In this document: positions 27,559-36,233 of the stretch, in pieces
Layout: each line of letters opens with the position of its first letter
How positions within the stretch are numbered: position 1 is the first letter of the stretch
Origin: JACDAN01 sp963847235
Lineage (GTDB): Bacteria > Actinomycetota > Thermoleophilia > Gaiellales > Gaiellaceae
Direction: 5' to 3'
Length of the DNA: 64,000 nucleotides
Assembly (NCBI GenBank): GCA_963847235.1
Contig: CAWJYU010000004.1
Location: 62,001-126,000 of the forward strand
Program-made: the position numbers and the translations under genes
Notes under the pieces: model-generated
Databases searched by the model: none
What the model saw: only the letters and a program-made list of their open reading frames with translations
Told to the model about the DNA's origin: nothing

Positions 27559-27706
27559 GGGGTCAGACCCCCTCACGGGTCCGGGCCGATTTGTCCACGA
27601 AATCGATCCCGCCCGGCGGCTGTGGCCTAAGAAGCGGCCATTCCTCCGGAGCCCGTGCGCTGTGTTGGCGCACTTTCGGCGCACTCGTGAGGCGGGGTCT
27701 GACCCC
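27559..27706. repeat. REPIN/MITE-like element bounded by inverted GGGGTC-GACCCC palindromes
   Basis: The left end has GGGGTCAGACCCC (27559-27571) followed by CTCACG; the right end has CGTGAG then GGGGTCTGACCCC (27694-27706). The ends are thus about 19-bp imperfect terminal inverted repeats with a 2-nt insertion. An inner inverted pair CACGGG/CCCGTG lies nearer the middle. The 148-bp unit has no coding potential and fills most of the gap between the transferase gene and the ATP synthase operon. Confidence 0.65.
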
Positions 27707-27800
27707 GGCTCGAATACCGTGGTAGTGGGTCGGCAGACTGCGCCACAAGCGAGGGGTGAATCCGCAGAACCATGCGGGTTTTCGCTGTTACAAGCTTTGG

Positions 27801-27806
27801 TATGCT
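27801..27806 (+). promoter_or_regulatory. -10 box TATGCT of the ATP synthase operon
   Basis: TATGCT ends 9 nt before ATG 27816, the first operon gene. No convincing -35 box is seen at normal spacing. Confidence 0.55.
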
Positions 27807-27815
27807 CGGCACGGA

Positions 27816-28019
27816 ATGGAGCCCGCCCCTCGCGCGTCGCTAGACCCGGCCGGGGCAGGCGCCGTCCTTCTCGGCACCACCGTGGCCGGCATCGGGGTCG
27901 GCGCACTCGTGGGCTGGCTGGCGGGCGCCTGGCCGATCGGAGCCCTCGTCGGGGCGATCCTCGGCATCCCTGCCGGGATCTTCGCCGTCTACCGCCGCTA
28001 CCGCGGAGTGTTCTCGTGA
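27816..28019 (+). CDS. AtpZ/AtpI-like small membrane protein
   Basis: A 67-residue protein with two glycine-rich membrane helices (about residues 14-34 and 38-58) and a basic C-terminus, at the head of the ATP synthase operon. This size and position match the AtpZ/F1Fo-gene-1 family, proposed to help Fo assembly or ion loading. I chose ATG 27816 because it follows the -10 box and removes a non-membrane extension. It overlaps the next gene by 4 bp (GTGA). Confidence 0.75.
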   Translation: MEPAPRASLDPAGAGAVLLGTTVAGIGVGALVGWLAGAWPIGALVGAILGIPAGIFAVYRRYRGVFS

Positions 28020-28409
28020 AGGATGTCTGGGCGACGCCCCGGCCGATTCCGAGCCGGCTCGTTCCGGTGGCCGGAGGCGCCGCCGTGGTCGCGCTCGCGC
28101 TCCCGGTCTTCGTCGCCGCCGGCTGGCCGCTTCGCGGCTGGGCCCTCGGCGCGATTCTCTGGCTCAGCGCGCAGGCTGCTCGGCGTCCTGCTCTCACGTC
28201 TGCAGCTCGGCGCCGATAATCTCGCCGCCTCAGGCGTGAGGGGAGTCGGGATGATGTTCAGGCCGGTGGCCGTGATGGTGGTCGTGATCATCGTCGCGGC
28301 GTCCAACCAGGAGGTCGGCCTCGCCGCGGGTGCGGTCTACGCGCTCGCGTACACGCTCGAGCTCGGCCTCTCGCTGCTCACGTACTTCGGGAGCCCTGCC
28401 CATCGATGA
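28016..28409 (+). CDS. atpI: ATP synthase protein I-like, frameshifted
   Basis: Membrane protein of about 130 residues between AtpZ and AtpB. From GTG 28016 the frame gives two helices (VVALALPVFVAAG and LGAILWLSAQ); near 28178 it must shift by one base to continue LLGVLLSRLQLGADN, then a helix with VAVMVVVIIVAASNQ and a last helix ending before TGA 28409. Four helices and operon position fit AtpI, an Fo assembly factor. The shift is probably a sequence error. The stop overlaps the atpB ATG. Confidence 0.7.
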
Positions 28410-29295
28410 AGCGCGTACTCGCCTTGGTGGCCGGCCTCGCACTGACCCTGCCAACCTCGGCGCTCGCCTCCACCGTCGATGGCGAGGAAGAGGAGAAGTT
28501 CGACCCATCGGAGGAATGGCTCCTCCACGACTGGATCCCGATCCACCTCGGCCCGCTCGACCTCTCGATCAACAAGGCGGTGGCGTACCTGATCCTCGGC
28601 TCGGTGCTGACGATCCTGCTCGGCTGGCTGCTGATGCGCTGGCGCCTGGGCACCGACCCGGATCGCCGCCAGACGGTCGGCGAGTGGGTCTACGAGATCA
28701 CGCAGACCCAGATCGCCGAGCAGGGCCTGCCCACCAAGGCGATCGCGCGCTGGTTCCCGTACGTCGCCTCGCTGGCCCTCTTCATCTGGGTCGTGAACAT
28801 GATCGGCTTCGTCCCGCTGCCGCTCTCCGACGAGACGTTCGAGCTGTTCGGCGTCGAGCTCCCGACGTTCGGCATCTACGCGGCGACCTCGACGCTGTCG
28901 GTGACGCTCACGCTCGCCCTGATGACGTTCGTCTTCACCCATGTGGAGGGGATCCGTGCGAACGGCGCCGCCAAGTACTTCAGGAGCTGGATCCCCGACG
29001 TGCCGAAGGCGATGTACCCGCTGATCGTCCCGCTCGAAATCCTCGGGCAGTTCATGCGCCTGATCTCGCTTTCCGTCCGGCTCTACGCGAACATGCTCGC
29101 CGGCCACATGCTGATCCTCACGTTCATCGGCCTGATGTTCGTGCTCGAGACGGTGGTCCTCGCGCTCGCTCGTCGTCCCGCTCGCGACGGCTCTTCTACC
29201 TCTTCGAGATCCTCATCGTCGTCTCGATCCAGGCGTACATCTTCGCCGCCCTGTCAGCCATCTACATCGGCTCGGCCATCGAGCCCGAGCACTAA
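28406..29295 (+). CDS. atpB: ATP synthase Fo subunit a, frameshifted
   Basis: The proton-channel subunit. The N-terminus looks like a signal segment (VLALVAGLALTLPTSALA), followed by an acidic loop and the membrane helices. The essential Arg is in SLSVRLYANMLAGH. At about 29165-29195 two compensating indels are needed: VVLAL is followed in another frame by LVVPLATA and then, in a third, by LFYLFEILIVVSIQAYIF to the end SAIEPEH at 29295. The protein is essential and conserved on both sides, so these are almost certainly sequence errors. Confidence 0.88.
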
Positions 29296-29305
29296 GGAGG
29301 AAGGA

Positions 29306-29572
29306 ATGAACCTCGCTGCAATCGTCTTCGCGGCCGCCGAGGACGGCGTCGACGCCGGCAAGGCGGTCGCGCTCGCACTCGGCATCGGCCTCGGCTCGCT
29401 CGGCGCCGGCATCGGCATCGGGAACATCTTCGGCTCGATGATCCAGGCCGTCGCCCGCCAGCCGGAGCTCCGCGGTGAGCTCACCGGCATCCAGTGGCTC
29501 GGCTTCGCCCTCACCGAGGCAGTCGTCTTCTACGGCCTGATCGGCGGCCTGCTCGCCTTCGTCCTCGTCTAG
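29306..29572 (+). CDS. atpE: ATP synthase Fo subunit c
   Basis: An 88-residue two-helix rotor-ring subunit. The first helix has the tight-packing GxGxGxG pattern (GAGIGIGN). The loop RQPEL is conserved, and the ion-binding carboxylate is Glu71 in ALTEAVVFYGL. Ala after that Glu, rather than Ser or Thr, argues for proton rather than sodium use. A strong ribosome-binding site (AGGAGGAAGGA) precedes ATG 29306, as expected for the subunit needed in the most copies. Confidence 0.96.
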   Translation: MNLAAIVFAAAEDGVDAGKAVALALGIGLGSLGAGIGIGNIFGSMIQAVARQPELRGELTGIQWLGFALTEAVVFYGLIGGLLAFVLV

Positions 29573-30072
29573 ATGCGCTCCGTCCTCGCCGCCAACCCCC
29601 TGATCGAGGTCGTGCCCGGCCTCATGATCTGGACGCTGCGTGTGCTTCGGCATCACGTTCTTCGTGCTGCGGAGGTACATCTTCGGGCCCGTCCAGAAGG
29701 CGATCGACGCCCGCCGGGACCGGATCCGGCAGGCGCTCGAGGAGGCGGACAAGGCCCGCGCCGAGGCGCGAAGCCTGCTCGAGGAGCACCGCGCGATGAT
29801 CAAGCAGGCGCGCGGAGACGCGGAGCAGATCCTCGCCGAGGCGAGGCGCGTGGCCGAGGCGCAGCGCGAGCGGATGAAAGAGGAGCTCGAGGCCGAGCGG
29901 CAGCGCCGGCTCGAGGACACCACGAAGCAGATCGAGGCCGAGACGCGCCGAGCCCTGGAGCAGATCCGCGCCGAGGTCGCCGACCTGACCGTGATCGCGA
30001 CGAGCAAGGTGACCGGCAAGGTCCTGACGCGACGACGACGCGATCGGCGACTCGATCGGCCTCGAGGCTCGA
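29573..30072 (+). CDS. atpF: ATP synthase Fo subunit b, frameshifted
   Basis: Peripheral-stalk subunit with an N-terminal membrane helix and a long coiled coil (ARRDRIRQALEEADKARAEA through ETRRALEQIRAEV). ATG 29573 follows the atpE stop directly. One extra base at about 29639 moves the frame inside the membrane helix (IWTL then VCFGITFFVLRRYIF). After ATSKVTGKVL (about 30022) all three frames become implausible, so at least one more indel lies near the 3' end. No credible stop is visible before the repeat element at 30066, and the end given is approximate. Confidence 0.85.
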
Positions 30073-30171
30073 CATGCCCTCAGGCGACGCACTCGCCGCG
30101 ACCGCGCCAGAGCCCACTCCTCATCACCAAGGCTGAAGCCTGCCTCGTCGAGGACCTGGCTGGTGCTCGGA
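30066..30171 (+). repeat. MIRU-like interspersed element, copy B (atpF/atpH junction)
   Basis: About 106 bp related to 15363-15490, and likewise sitting exactly between two operon genes. It shares ATGCCCTC, GCCAGA, CTCCTC, TCACCAAGGC, GCCT, CTCGTCG, CTGGCT and GGTGCTCG in the same order. The GCCAG/CTGGC and CACCA/TGGTG pairings are kept. Read in the same phase, both copies encode a PLL(L/I)TKA peptide. Confidence 0.7.
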
Positions 30172-30175
30172 CGAA

Positions 30176-30736
30176 GTGGGCAGCGACGCCGGGCATGTGG
30201 CCGTCGCGCAGCGCATCTACGCGAACGCGCTCTTCGAGGCCGCCAAGGAGAAGGGCAGCCTCGAGGTGGTCCGGCAGGAGCTCGAGGAGTTCCTCGCGGC
30301 CGTCGAGCAGGTGCCCGAGCTGCGCGCGCTGCTCGACAACCCCGAGATCGAGACGGGCGAGCGGGTCGAAGCGCTGCGCTCGATTCTCGGAGACGCCGAC
30401 GAGCTCGTCCGCAACTTCCTGCTCCTCACCGCCGAGAAGGGACGGACGCACGAGCTTCCCGTGATCGCGCAGGAGTTCGAGGCGCTCGTCGCGCGCGAGG
30501 AGGGGATCCTCGACGTCGAGCTCACAACCGCCGTCGAGCTCTCCGACGACGCGGCGCGCCAAATCCTCGAGCGGATCGAGGGCGTCTCCGACCGCAAGCT
30601 TCGCGCGACTCGCCGGGTCGACCCAAATCTCATCGGAGGGTTCGTGCTGCGGGCCGGATCGCATCGCGTCGACGCGAGCGTCCGGTCCCGACTGGACAAC
30701 CTCCGCCGTCAGCTGACCGGAACCGGAAGGAGCTAG
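30176..30736 (+). CDS. atpH: ATP synthase F1 subunit delta
   Basis: A 186-residue OSCP/delta subunit linking F1 to the b-subunit stalk. The family N-terminus VAQRIYANALFEAAKEKG and the C-terminal PNLIGGFVLRAGSHRVDASVRSRL-type strand (DPNLIGGFVLRAG) are clear. The start could be GTG 30176 or GTG 30197; the latter begins closer to the conserved N-terminus. The gene lies immediately after the repeat element. Confidence 0.93.
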   Translation: MGSDAGHVAVAQRIYANALFEAAKEKGSLEVVRQELEEFLAAVEQVPELRALLDNPEIETGERVEALRSILGDADELVRNFLLLTAEKGRTHELPVIAQEFEALVAREEGILDVELTTAVELSDDAARQILERIEGVSDRKLRATRRVDPNLIGGFVLRAGSHRVDASVRSRLDNLRRQLTGTGRS

Positions 30737-30740
30737 CGCT

Positions 30741-32264
30741 TTGCGCCTCAGACCAGAAGAGATCACGTCGATCCTCAAGGAGCGGATCGAGCAGTACGAC
30801 GTGGAGACCGACCTCGCCGAGGTGGGCGGAGTGCTCCAGGTCGGGGACGGCATCGCCCGCATCCACGGCCTCGAGAATGCCGTCGCCCTCGAGCTGCTCG
30901 AGCTCGAGCACGGCGTCAGCGGGATCGCCCTCAACCTCGAGGAGGACAACGTCGGTGCGGCGCTCTTCGGCGACTGGGAGCTTGTCAAGGAGGGCCAGCC
31001 CGTCCGCCGGACCGGGCAGGTCGCAAGTGTCCCCGTTGGAGATGCGCTGATCGGGCGCATCGTCGATCCGCTCGGAAATCCGCTCGACGGCGGAGGACCG
31101 ATCGAGACGACGGAGCGCAGGCCGCTCGAGTTCAAGGCGCCGGGCGTCGTCGACCGACAGCCGGTGAGCGAGCCGCTTCAGACCGGCCTGAAGGCGATCG
31201 ACTCCATGGTCCCGATCGGCCGAGGCCAGCGCGAGCTGATCATCGGCGACCGCTCCACGGGCAAGACCGCGATCCTGGTCGACACGATCCTCAACCAGCG
31301 CGGCCAGGACATGATTTGCATCTACGTCGCCATCGGACAGAAGGCGTCGACGGTCGCGCAGGTCTACGAGCGGTTGCGGGACGAAGGCGCGATGGACTAC
31401 ACGATCATCGTCAGCGCCTCCGCGGCCGAAGCAGCGCCGATCAAGTGGATGGCACCGTTCGCCGGCGCCGCCATGGGCGAGCACTTCCTCTTCGACGGCC
31501 GCCACGCGGTGTGCATGTACGACGACCTGTCCAAGCACGCGGACGCGTACCGGCAGATGTCGCTGCTCCTCCGCCGGCCGCCCGGGCGCGAGGCCTACCC
31601 GGGAGACGTCTTCTACCTCCACTCGAGGCTGCTCGAACGGGCCGTGAAGCTCTCGGACGAGCTCGGCGGCGGGTCGCTCACCGCGTTGCCGGTGATCGAG
31701 ACCCAGGCAGGCGACATCTCGGCGTACATTCCGACGAACGTCATCTCCATCACCGACGGACAGATCTTCCTGGAGACCGACCTCTTCTTCTCCGGCGTCC
31801 GGCCGGCGATCAACGTGGGCGTCTCGGTCTCCCGGGTCGGCGGGAATGCGCAGACGAAGGCGATGAAGAAGGTCGCCGGCCGCCTGCGCCTCGACCTCGC
31901 CCAGTACCGCGAGCTGGAGGCGTTCGCGCAGTTCGGGTCGGAGCTCGACCCGCAGACGCAGCGCACGCTTGCGCGTGGCGAGCGCATGGTCGCGACGCTG
32001 AACCAGCCGCAGTACAAGCCGTGGCCGATGGAGGAGCAGGTCGTCGCGATCTGGGTCGCCGTCAACGGCTACCTCGACGAGGTGCCTTCCGACCAGGTCC
32101 CGCGGTTCCAGGAAGAGCTTCGCGAGTACCTCCGCACGGAGGGGAAGGCCTACGAGCAGATCCGCGACACCGGCGACCTCCCCGGCGACCTCGAGGAGAG
32201 CCTGAAGGCGGAGGTCGAGAAGTTCCAGGGGAGCTTCTCCGTCCAGGAGACCGCCACCGTCTAA
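30741..32264 (+). CDS. atpA: ATP synthase F1 subunit alpha
   Basis: A 507-residue non-catalytic nucleotide-binding subunit with Walker A GDRSTGKT (169-176), the ELDP-type SELDPQTQ segment and the PAINVGVSVSRVGG motif carrying the arginine finger. Intact and full length. The TTG start at 30741 follows GGAAGGAG. Confidence 0.97.
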   Translation: MRLRPEEITSILKERIEQYDVETDLAEVGGVLQVGDGIARIHGLENAVALELLELEHGVSGIALNLEEDNVGAALFGDWELVKEGQPVRRTGQVASVPVGDALIGRIVDPLGNPLDGGGPIETTERRPLEFKAPGVVDRQPVSEPLQTGLKAIDSMVPIGRGQRELIIGDRSTGKTAILVDTILNQRGQDMICIYVAIGQKASTVAQVYERLRDEGAMDYTIIVSASAAEAAPIKWMAPFAGAAMGEHFLFDGRHAVCMYDDLSKHADAYRQMSLLLRRPPGREAYPGDVFYLHSRLLERAVKLSDELGGGSLTALPVIETQAGDISAYIPTNVISITDGQIFLETDLFFSGVRPAINVGVSVSRVGGNAQTKAMKKVAGRLRLDLAQYRELEAFAQFGSELDPQTQRTLARGERMVATLNQPQYKPWPMEEQVVAIWVAVNGYLDEVPSDQVPRFQEELREYLRTEGKAYEQIRDTGDLPGDLEESLKAEVEKFQGSFSVQETATV

Positions 32265-32267
32265 GCC

Positions 32268-33152
32268 ATGGCCCAGGTCCAGGACATCAAGCGCCGGATC
32301 CGCTCGGTCCGGAACACGCGCAAGATCACGAAGGCGATGGAGCTCGTCGCAGGCGCGCGCCTGCGACGGGCCCAGGCCCGGATCGAGGCGATGCGGCCGT
32401 ACGCCGACCGGATGCTGGAGCTGATGGTCGGCACCGCCCGGGCCAGCACGTCGGTCCGGGGCCTGCCGCTGCTCCAGCGGCGGGAGATCCGGACGGCGGC
32501 GATCCTGGGCCTGACCGGGGACCGCGGGCTGGCCGGCGCCTTCAACGCGCAGATCCTGCGCCACGTGTTCGCGGTCGAGCGCCGGCTGCGCAGCGAGGGC
32601 GTCGACGTGAAGTGGCTCGTGTCCGGCCGCAAGGGCGGTTCGACCCTGCGATTCCGGCGCTACGAGCTGGATCAGGCCTGGATCGGCTTCAGCGACCGGC
32701 CCGCGTACTCGGACGCCCAGATGATCGCCCACCACATCACCGAGCTCTACGGCCAGGAAGAGGTCGACCAGGTGATCGTGGTCTACAACCACTTCGAGTC
32801 GCCGCTCGTCCAGCGCGTCGTGGAGCAGGAGATCCTCCCGATCCCGGAGCATGTCCTCGAATCGGGCGACGATGCCCCGGCGCTCGTCGGCGACTTCATC
32901 TACGAGCCGGAGCCCGAGCTGATCCTCGAGCGGCTACTTCCGGTCTACGTGGAGACAGAGCTCTACCGGGCGCTGCTCGAGTCGGCCGCGTCCGAGCAGG
33001 GAGCCCGGATGACGGCGATGCGAAACGCCTCGAAGAACGCGGCGGAGCTGATCGACAGCCTGACGCTGGCGATGAACCGGGCCCGCCAGGCCGAGATCAC
33101 GCAGGAGATCCTGGAAGTCGTGGCCGGAGCGGACGCCCTGACGGCGTCCTAA
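32268..33152 (+). CDS. atpG: ATP synthase F1 subunit gamma
   Basis: A 294-residue central-shaft subunit. Both ends of the family are present: RIRSVRNTRKITKAMELVAG at the start and SEQGARMTAMRNASKNA with the terminal helix TLAMNRARQAEITQEILEVV. It is followed not by atpD, as usual, but by a peptide transporter; atpD begins 7.4 kb downstream. Confidence 0.97.
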   Translation: MAQVQDIKRRIRSVRNTRKITKAMELVAGARLRRAQARIEAMRPYADRMLELMVGTARASTSVRGLPLLQRREIRTAAILGLTGDRGLAGAFNAQILRHVFAVERRLRSEGVDVKWLVSGRKGGSTLRFRRYELDQAWIGFSDRPAYSDAQMIAHHITELYGQEEVDQVIVVYNHFESPLVQRVVEQEILPIPEHVLESGDDAPALVGDFIYEPEPELILERLLPVYVETELYRALLESAASEQGARMTAMRNASKNAAELIDSLTLAMNRARQAEITQEILEVVAGADALTAS

Positions 33153-33218
33153 CCCGGGCGACGATCAGAACGTCTAATCGAGGGCAGGCGCTCCGCGCGT
33201 TTATGCTCTGACCTCCCA

Positions 33219-34295
33219 ATGGCGCAAAAAGAATCAGGACGCGAAGTTCTCTCGGCGGGTGCCGGCCTCGCCGCGGAGGTCGCGCTCGAGAGCGGGGGCC
33301 AGCTCGGCGAGATCCAGGCAGTTCGCGCGCGCGGCTACTGGGAGCAGGTCTGGATCCGCTTCAAGAAGGACAAGGTCGCGATCGCGAGCGGCTTCGTCAT
33401 CATCCTGCTGATCCTGGCCGCCTTCCCCGGCGCCCCGGTCGTCGAAAAGTGGCTCGGGCACGGGCCGAACGACATCTTCCCGACGCCGGGAGTGGGCGTG
33501 GACATGAACCTCGTCCCGGTCGGGCCGAACACCCACGCGACGAACTTCAACGCGGAGACGGGTCAGGAGGAAGCGGTCTACTTCCCGCTCGGGACCGCGG
33601 ACACCCTCGGACGCGACGAGCTGATGCGCCTGATGTACGGCGCGCGGGTCTCGCTGGAGGTGGCGATCGGAGCGACGTTCCTCTCGATGTTCATCGGCGT
33701 GCTCCTGGGGGCGACCGCCGGCTACTTCAGAGGCTCGATCGACGCCCTCATCTCGCGCCTGACCGAGATCGTGATGGCGTTCCCGCTCCTCCTGTTCGTG
33801 ATCGCGCTCGCCGCCACCGTCGGCGACCGCCTGCAGGACATCACGCTTGGCGGGATCTTATCCCCCGGCGTGCTGATGCTGATCCTCGTCGGCGGCGTCT
33901 TCGGCTGGTTCTACCCGGCCCGGATCATCCGCGCGCAGGTGCTGTCGCTCCGCGAGAAGGAGTTCATCGAGGCCGCGCAGATGGTCGGCTCGAGCGACTG
34001 GCGAATCATCCGGTCGCACCTCCTGCCTCACCTGGTCGCGCCGATCATCGTCTACTCGACCCTGATCGTCGCCCAGTTCGTGCTCTTCGAGGCCGGTCTC
34101 TCGTTCCTCGGCGTGGGCATCGAGCTGCCGACGGCAAGCTGGGGATCGCTGCTCTCGACGGCTCCGGACTTCTACCTCCAGCAGCCGTGGCTGATGGTGT
34201 GGCCGGGCGCTGCCGTCCTGATCACGACTCTCGCGTTCAACCTGCTCGGCGACGGGCTGCGGGACGCGTTCGATCCCCGTGGATCGGCGCACTGA
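33219..34295 (+). CDS. Peptide ABC transporter permease (DppC type)
   Basis: A 358-residue inner-membrane permease. An N-terminal helix (about residues 54-70) precedes an extracellular loop, TDTLGRDELMRLMYGARVSL marks the start of the BPD_transp_1 domain, and the EAA loop is EFIEAAQMVGSSDWRIIRSHLLPH. This is the DppC/OppC pattern. TATGCT at 33202-33207 lies 11 nt before ATG 33219, so the cassette may have its own promoter just after atpG. Confidence 0.92.
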   Translation: MAQKESGREVLSAGAGLAAEVALESGGQLGEIQAVRARGYWEQVWIRFKKDKVAIASGFVIILLILAAFPGAPVVEKWLGHGPNDIFPTPGVGVDMNLVPVGPNTHATNFNAETGQEEAVYFPLGTADTLGRDELMRLMYGARVSLEVAIGATFLSMFIGVLLGATAGYFRGSIDALISRLTEIVMAFPLLLFVIALAATVGDRLQDITLGGILSPGVLMLILVGGVFGWFYPARIIRAQVLSLREKEFIEAAQMVGSSDWRIIRSHLLPHLVAPIIVYSTLIVAQFVLFEAGLSFLGVGIELPTASWGSLLSTAPDFYLQQPWLMVWPGAAVLITTLAFNLLGDGLRDAFDPRGSAH

Positions 34296-34346
34296 TGCGG
34301 CGCAAGAAGATCTCTTAATCACCCGCTAACTAACTCTGATCGCCCT

Positions 34347-34378
34347 CGTCTGATGAGACGGGACACGCATGTGTCCCG
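34347..34378 (+). promoter_or_regulatory. Tandem stem-loops in the leader of the binding-protein gene
   Basis: CGTCT-GATG-AGACG is directly joined to CGGGACAC-GCAT-GTGTCCCG (8-bp stem), 48 bases before the binding-protein ATG. The hairpins could protect the mRNA or attenuate transcription. Confidence 0.4.
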
Positions 34379-34425
34379 GGCCGACGCGATCGCTTGTGTC
34401 GGTTCGAAACGCGGAAAGGAGTCTC

Positions 34426-36112
34426 ATGCACAGACGACTCATGCTTTCGGTCGCAATGCTCCTGGTTGGTGCCGGGCTGCTGGCGGCGTCCGCTGTCGCG
34501 GGCCCCACGAGCAGCGCTGCTCCTCAGGGCAAGCAGACCGGAGACGCAAGAGTCGGCGGCACGTTCAAGCACAGCCTCAGCGTCGACATCGACTATGTCG
34601 ATCCGTCGCTCTGGTACTACGTGCCGTCGTGGACGATCGCGTACTCGACGTGCTCGATGCTCCTGAACTACCCGCACGCTCCGGCCCCTCGTGGGTCCCG
34701 GCTCGTGCCCGAGGTTGCTCAGGGGTTCCCGCGCATTTCGAGTAACGGTCTGATCTACACCTTCACGCTGAAGAGGTCTTACCGCCTCAGCAACGGGCAG
34801 CCGCTCAACGCGCGCAACTTCGCGTGGGCGATCAACCGTGCGCTGCAGAAGCGGATGGCTTCTCCGGCTCAGCCGTTCATCGAGGACATCGCCGGTGCTA
34901 CTGCCGTCATCGACGGTCGTGCAACGCGGGCCTCGGGCGTCACGACTCCGAATGCGTACACGCTTCGGATTCGGATGTCGAAGCGGGCACCTGACCTGCT
35001 GTCTCGCCTCGCGATGCCGTTCTTCTGCGGTATCCCGGCGAACATGCCGGTCAACGCGGACGGCATCTCGGCCCCGGTCGTCGGGTCGGGCCCGTACTTC
35101 ATCAAGGAGTGGACGAAGAACCGGCAAATCGTGCTGGCTCGGAACCGCTTCTACAAGGGTCCCGCTCCGCACAACGTGAACGGCTTCGTGATCGACATCG
35201 GGCTCCCGCTCGAGACGATCAAGCTGAACATCGACCGCGGCTCCACCGACACGGGTGACATCCCGCCGGCAGCGCACGCGGATCTCGGTCGAAGGTACGG
35301 CGTCAAGAAGCAGTCGCCGGGTCGCTACTTCGCGAACCCTGCGCCGACGATCCTGTACCTGGCGATGAACCACGAGCGGCGGCTCTTCGGGGCCCCGAGC
35401 GGTGGTCGGCATTCCACGGCCGGCAACGTCCGGCTCAAGAAGGCCGTGAACTTCGCCATCGACCGTCAGTCGATGCTCACGCAGCGTGGTGCCTACGCAG
35501 GCGTCACGAACGACCAGTACATGCCGCCGAGCATGCGCGGCTTCCGGAACGTCGCCATCTACCCGCGGCGGCCCAACCTGCAGACAGGCGAGGTCACTCT
35601 CGTCCGGCCAGCAGCGGGGCGGGGACGGCGTGTTCTACTGCTCGAACCGGGCTCCGGCTCCGGCGACGTGTCAGATCGTCCAGGCGAACCTGCGGAACAT
35701 CGGCTTGAACATGGACATCAAGCTGTTCCCGCGGGCTACGCAGTTCGAGCTCACGGGACGGCGTGGTGAGCCGTTCGACCTGACCCTCGAGGGTTGGCAC
35801 ATGGACTACTTCGATCCGTACGACTTCATCTTCCTCGTCGACGGAACGACGATCCGGCCTGCCAACAACGTCAACTTCTCGTACTTCAACTCGGCTGCCT
35901 TCAACCGCAAGATCAGCCGTGCGAAGACGCTGGTTGGCGTGCCGCGCTATCGCGCGTTCTCGAACCTCGATCACGACCTCGTTCGGAACGGTGCGCCGCT
36001 CGCGACGTACTCGAGCCCGAACGATCGTCACTACGTCTCCTCGCGCGTCGGGTGCTACCACTACCACCCGGTGTTCACGTGGGACTACGGCGCTCTCTGC
36101 CTCAACAGGTAG
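34426..36112 (+). CDS. Peptide ABC transporter substrate-binding protein, frameshifted
   Basis: Exported SBP_bac_5 (DppA/OppA) family protein of about 561 residues. The signal peptide RRLMLSVAMLLVGAGLLAAS is followed by GGTFKHSLSVDIDYVDPSLW and YTFTLKRSYRLSNGQPLNA, typical of the family. At about 35585 the frame must shift by one base, after which ARSLSSGQQRGGDGVFYCSN leads to the stop at 36112. It recognises oligopeptides or other solutes outside the cell. ATG 34426 has GGAG at 5 nt. A stem-loop precedes it and a strong terminator follows, so it can be made in excess of the permease. Confidence 0.88.
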
Positions 36113-36125
36113 ATCGCGTCTAACG

Positions 36126-36158
36126 AAAAGGGCGCCGGCTTCGGCCGGCGCCCTTTCT
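36126..36158 (+). terminator. Intrinsic terminator with UUCG tetraloop
   Basis: AAAA, then GGGCGCCGGC-TTCG-GCCGGCGCCC (10-bp perfect stem, 36130-36153), then TTTCTTC. It lies 14 bases after the binding-protein stop and is the clearest factor-independent terminator in the window. Confidence 0.9.
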
Positions 36159-36233
36159 TCATCCATGGCGGCACACGCAAAGCACCAGCGGTAAGCTTGT
36201 GACCCCTCCAAGACCTAGGGAGCGGCGCGAAGG

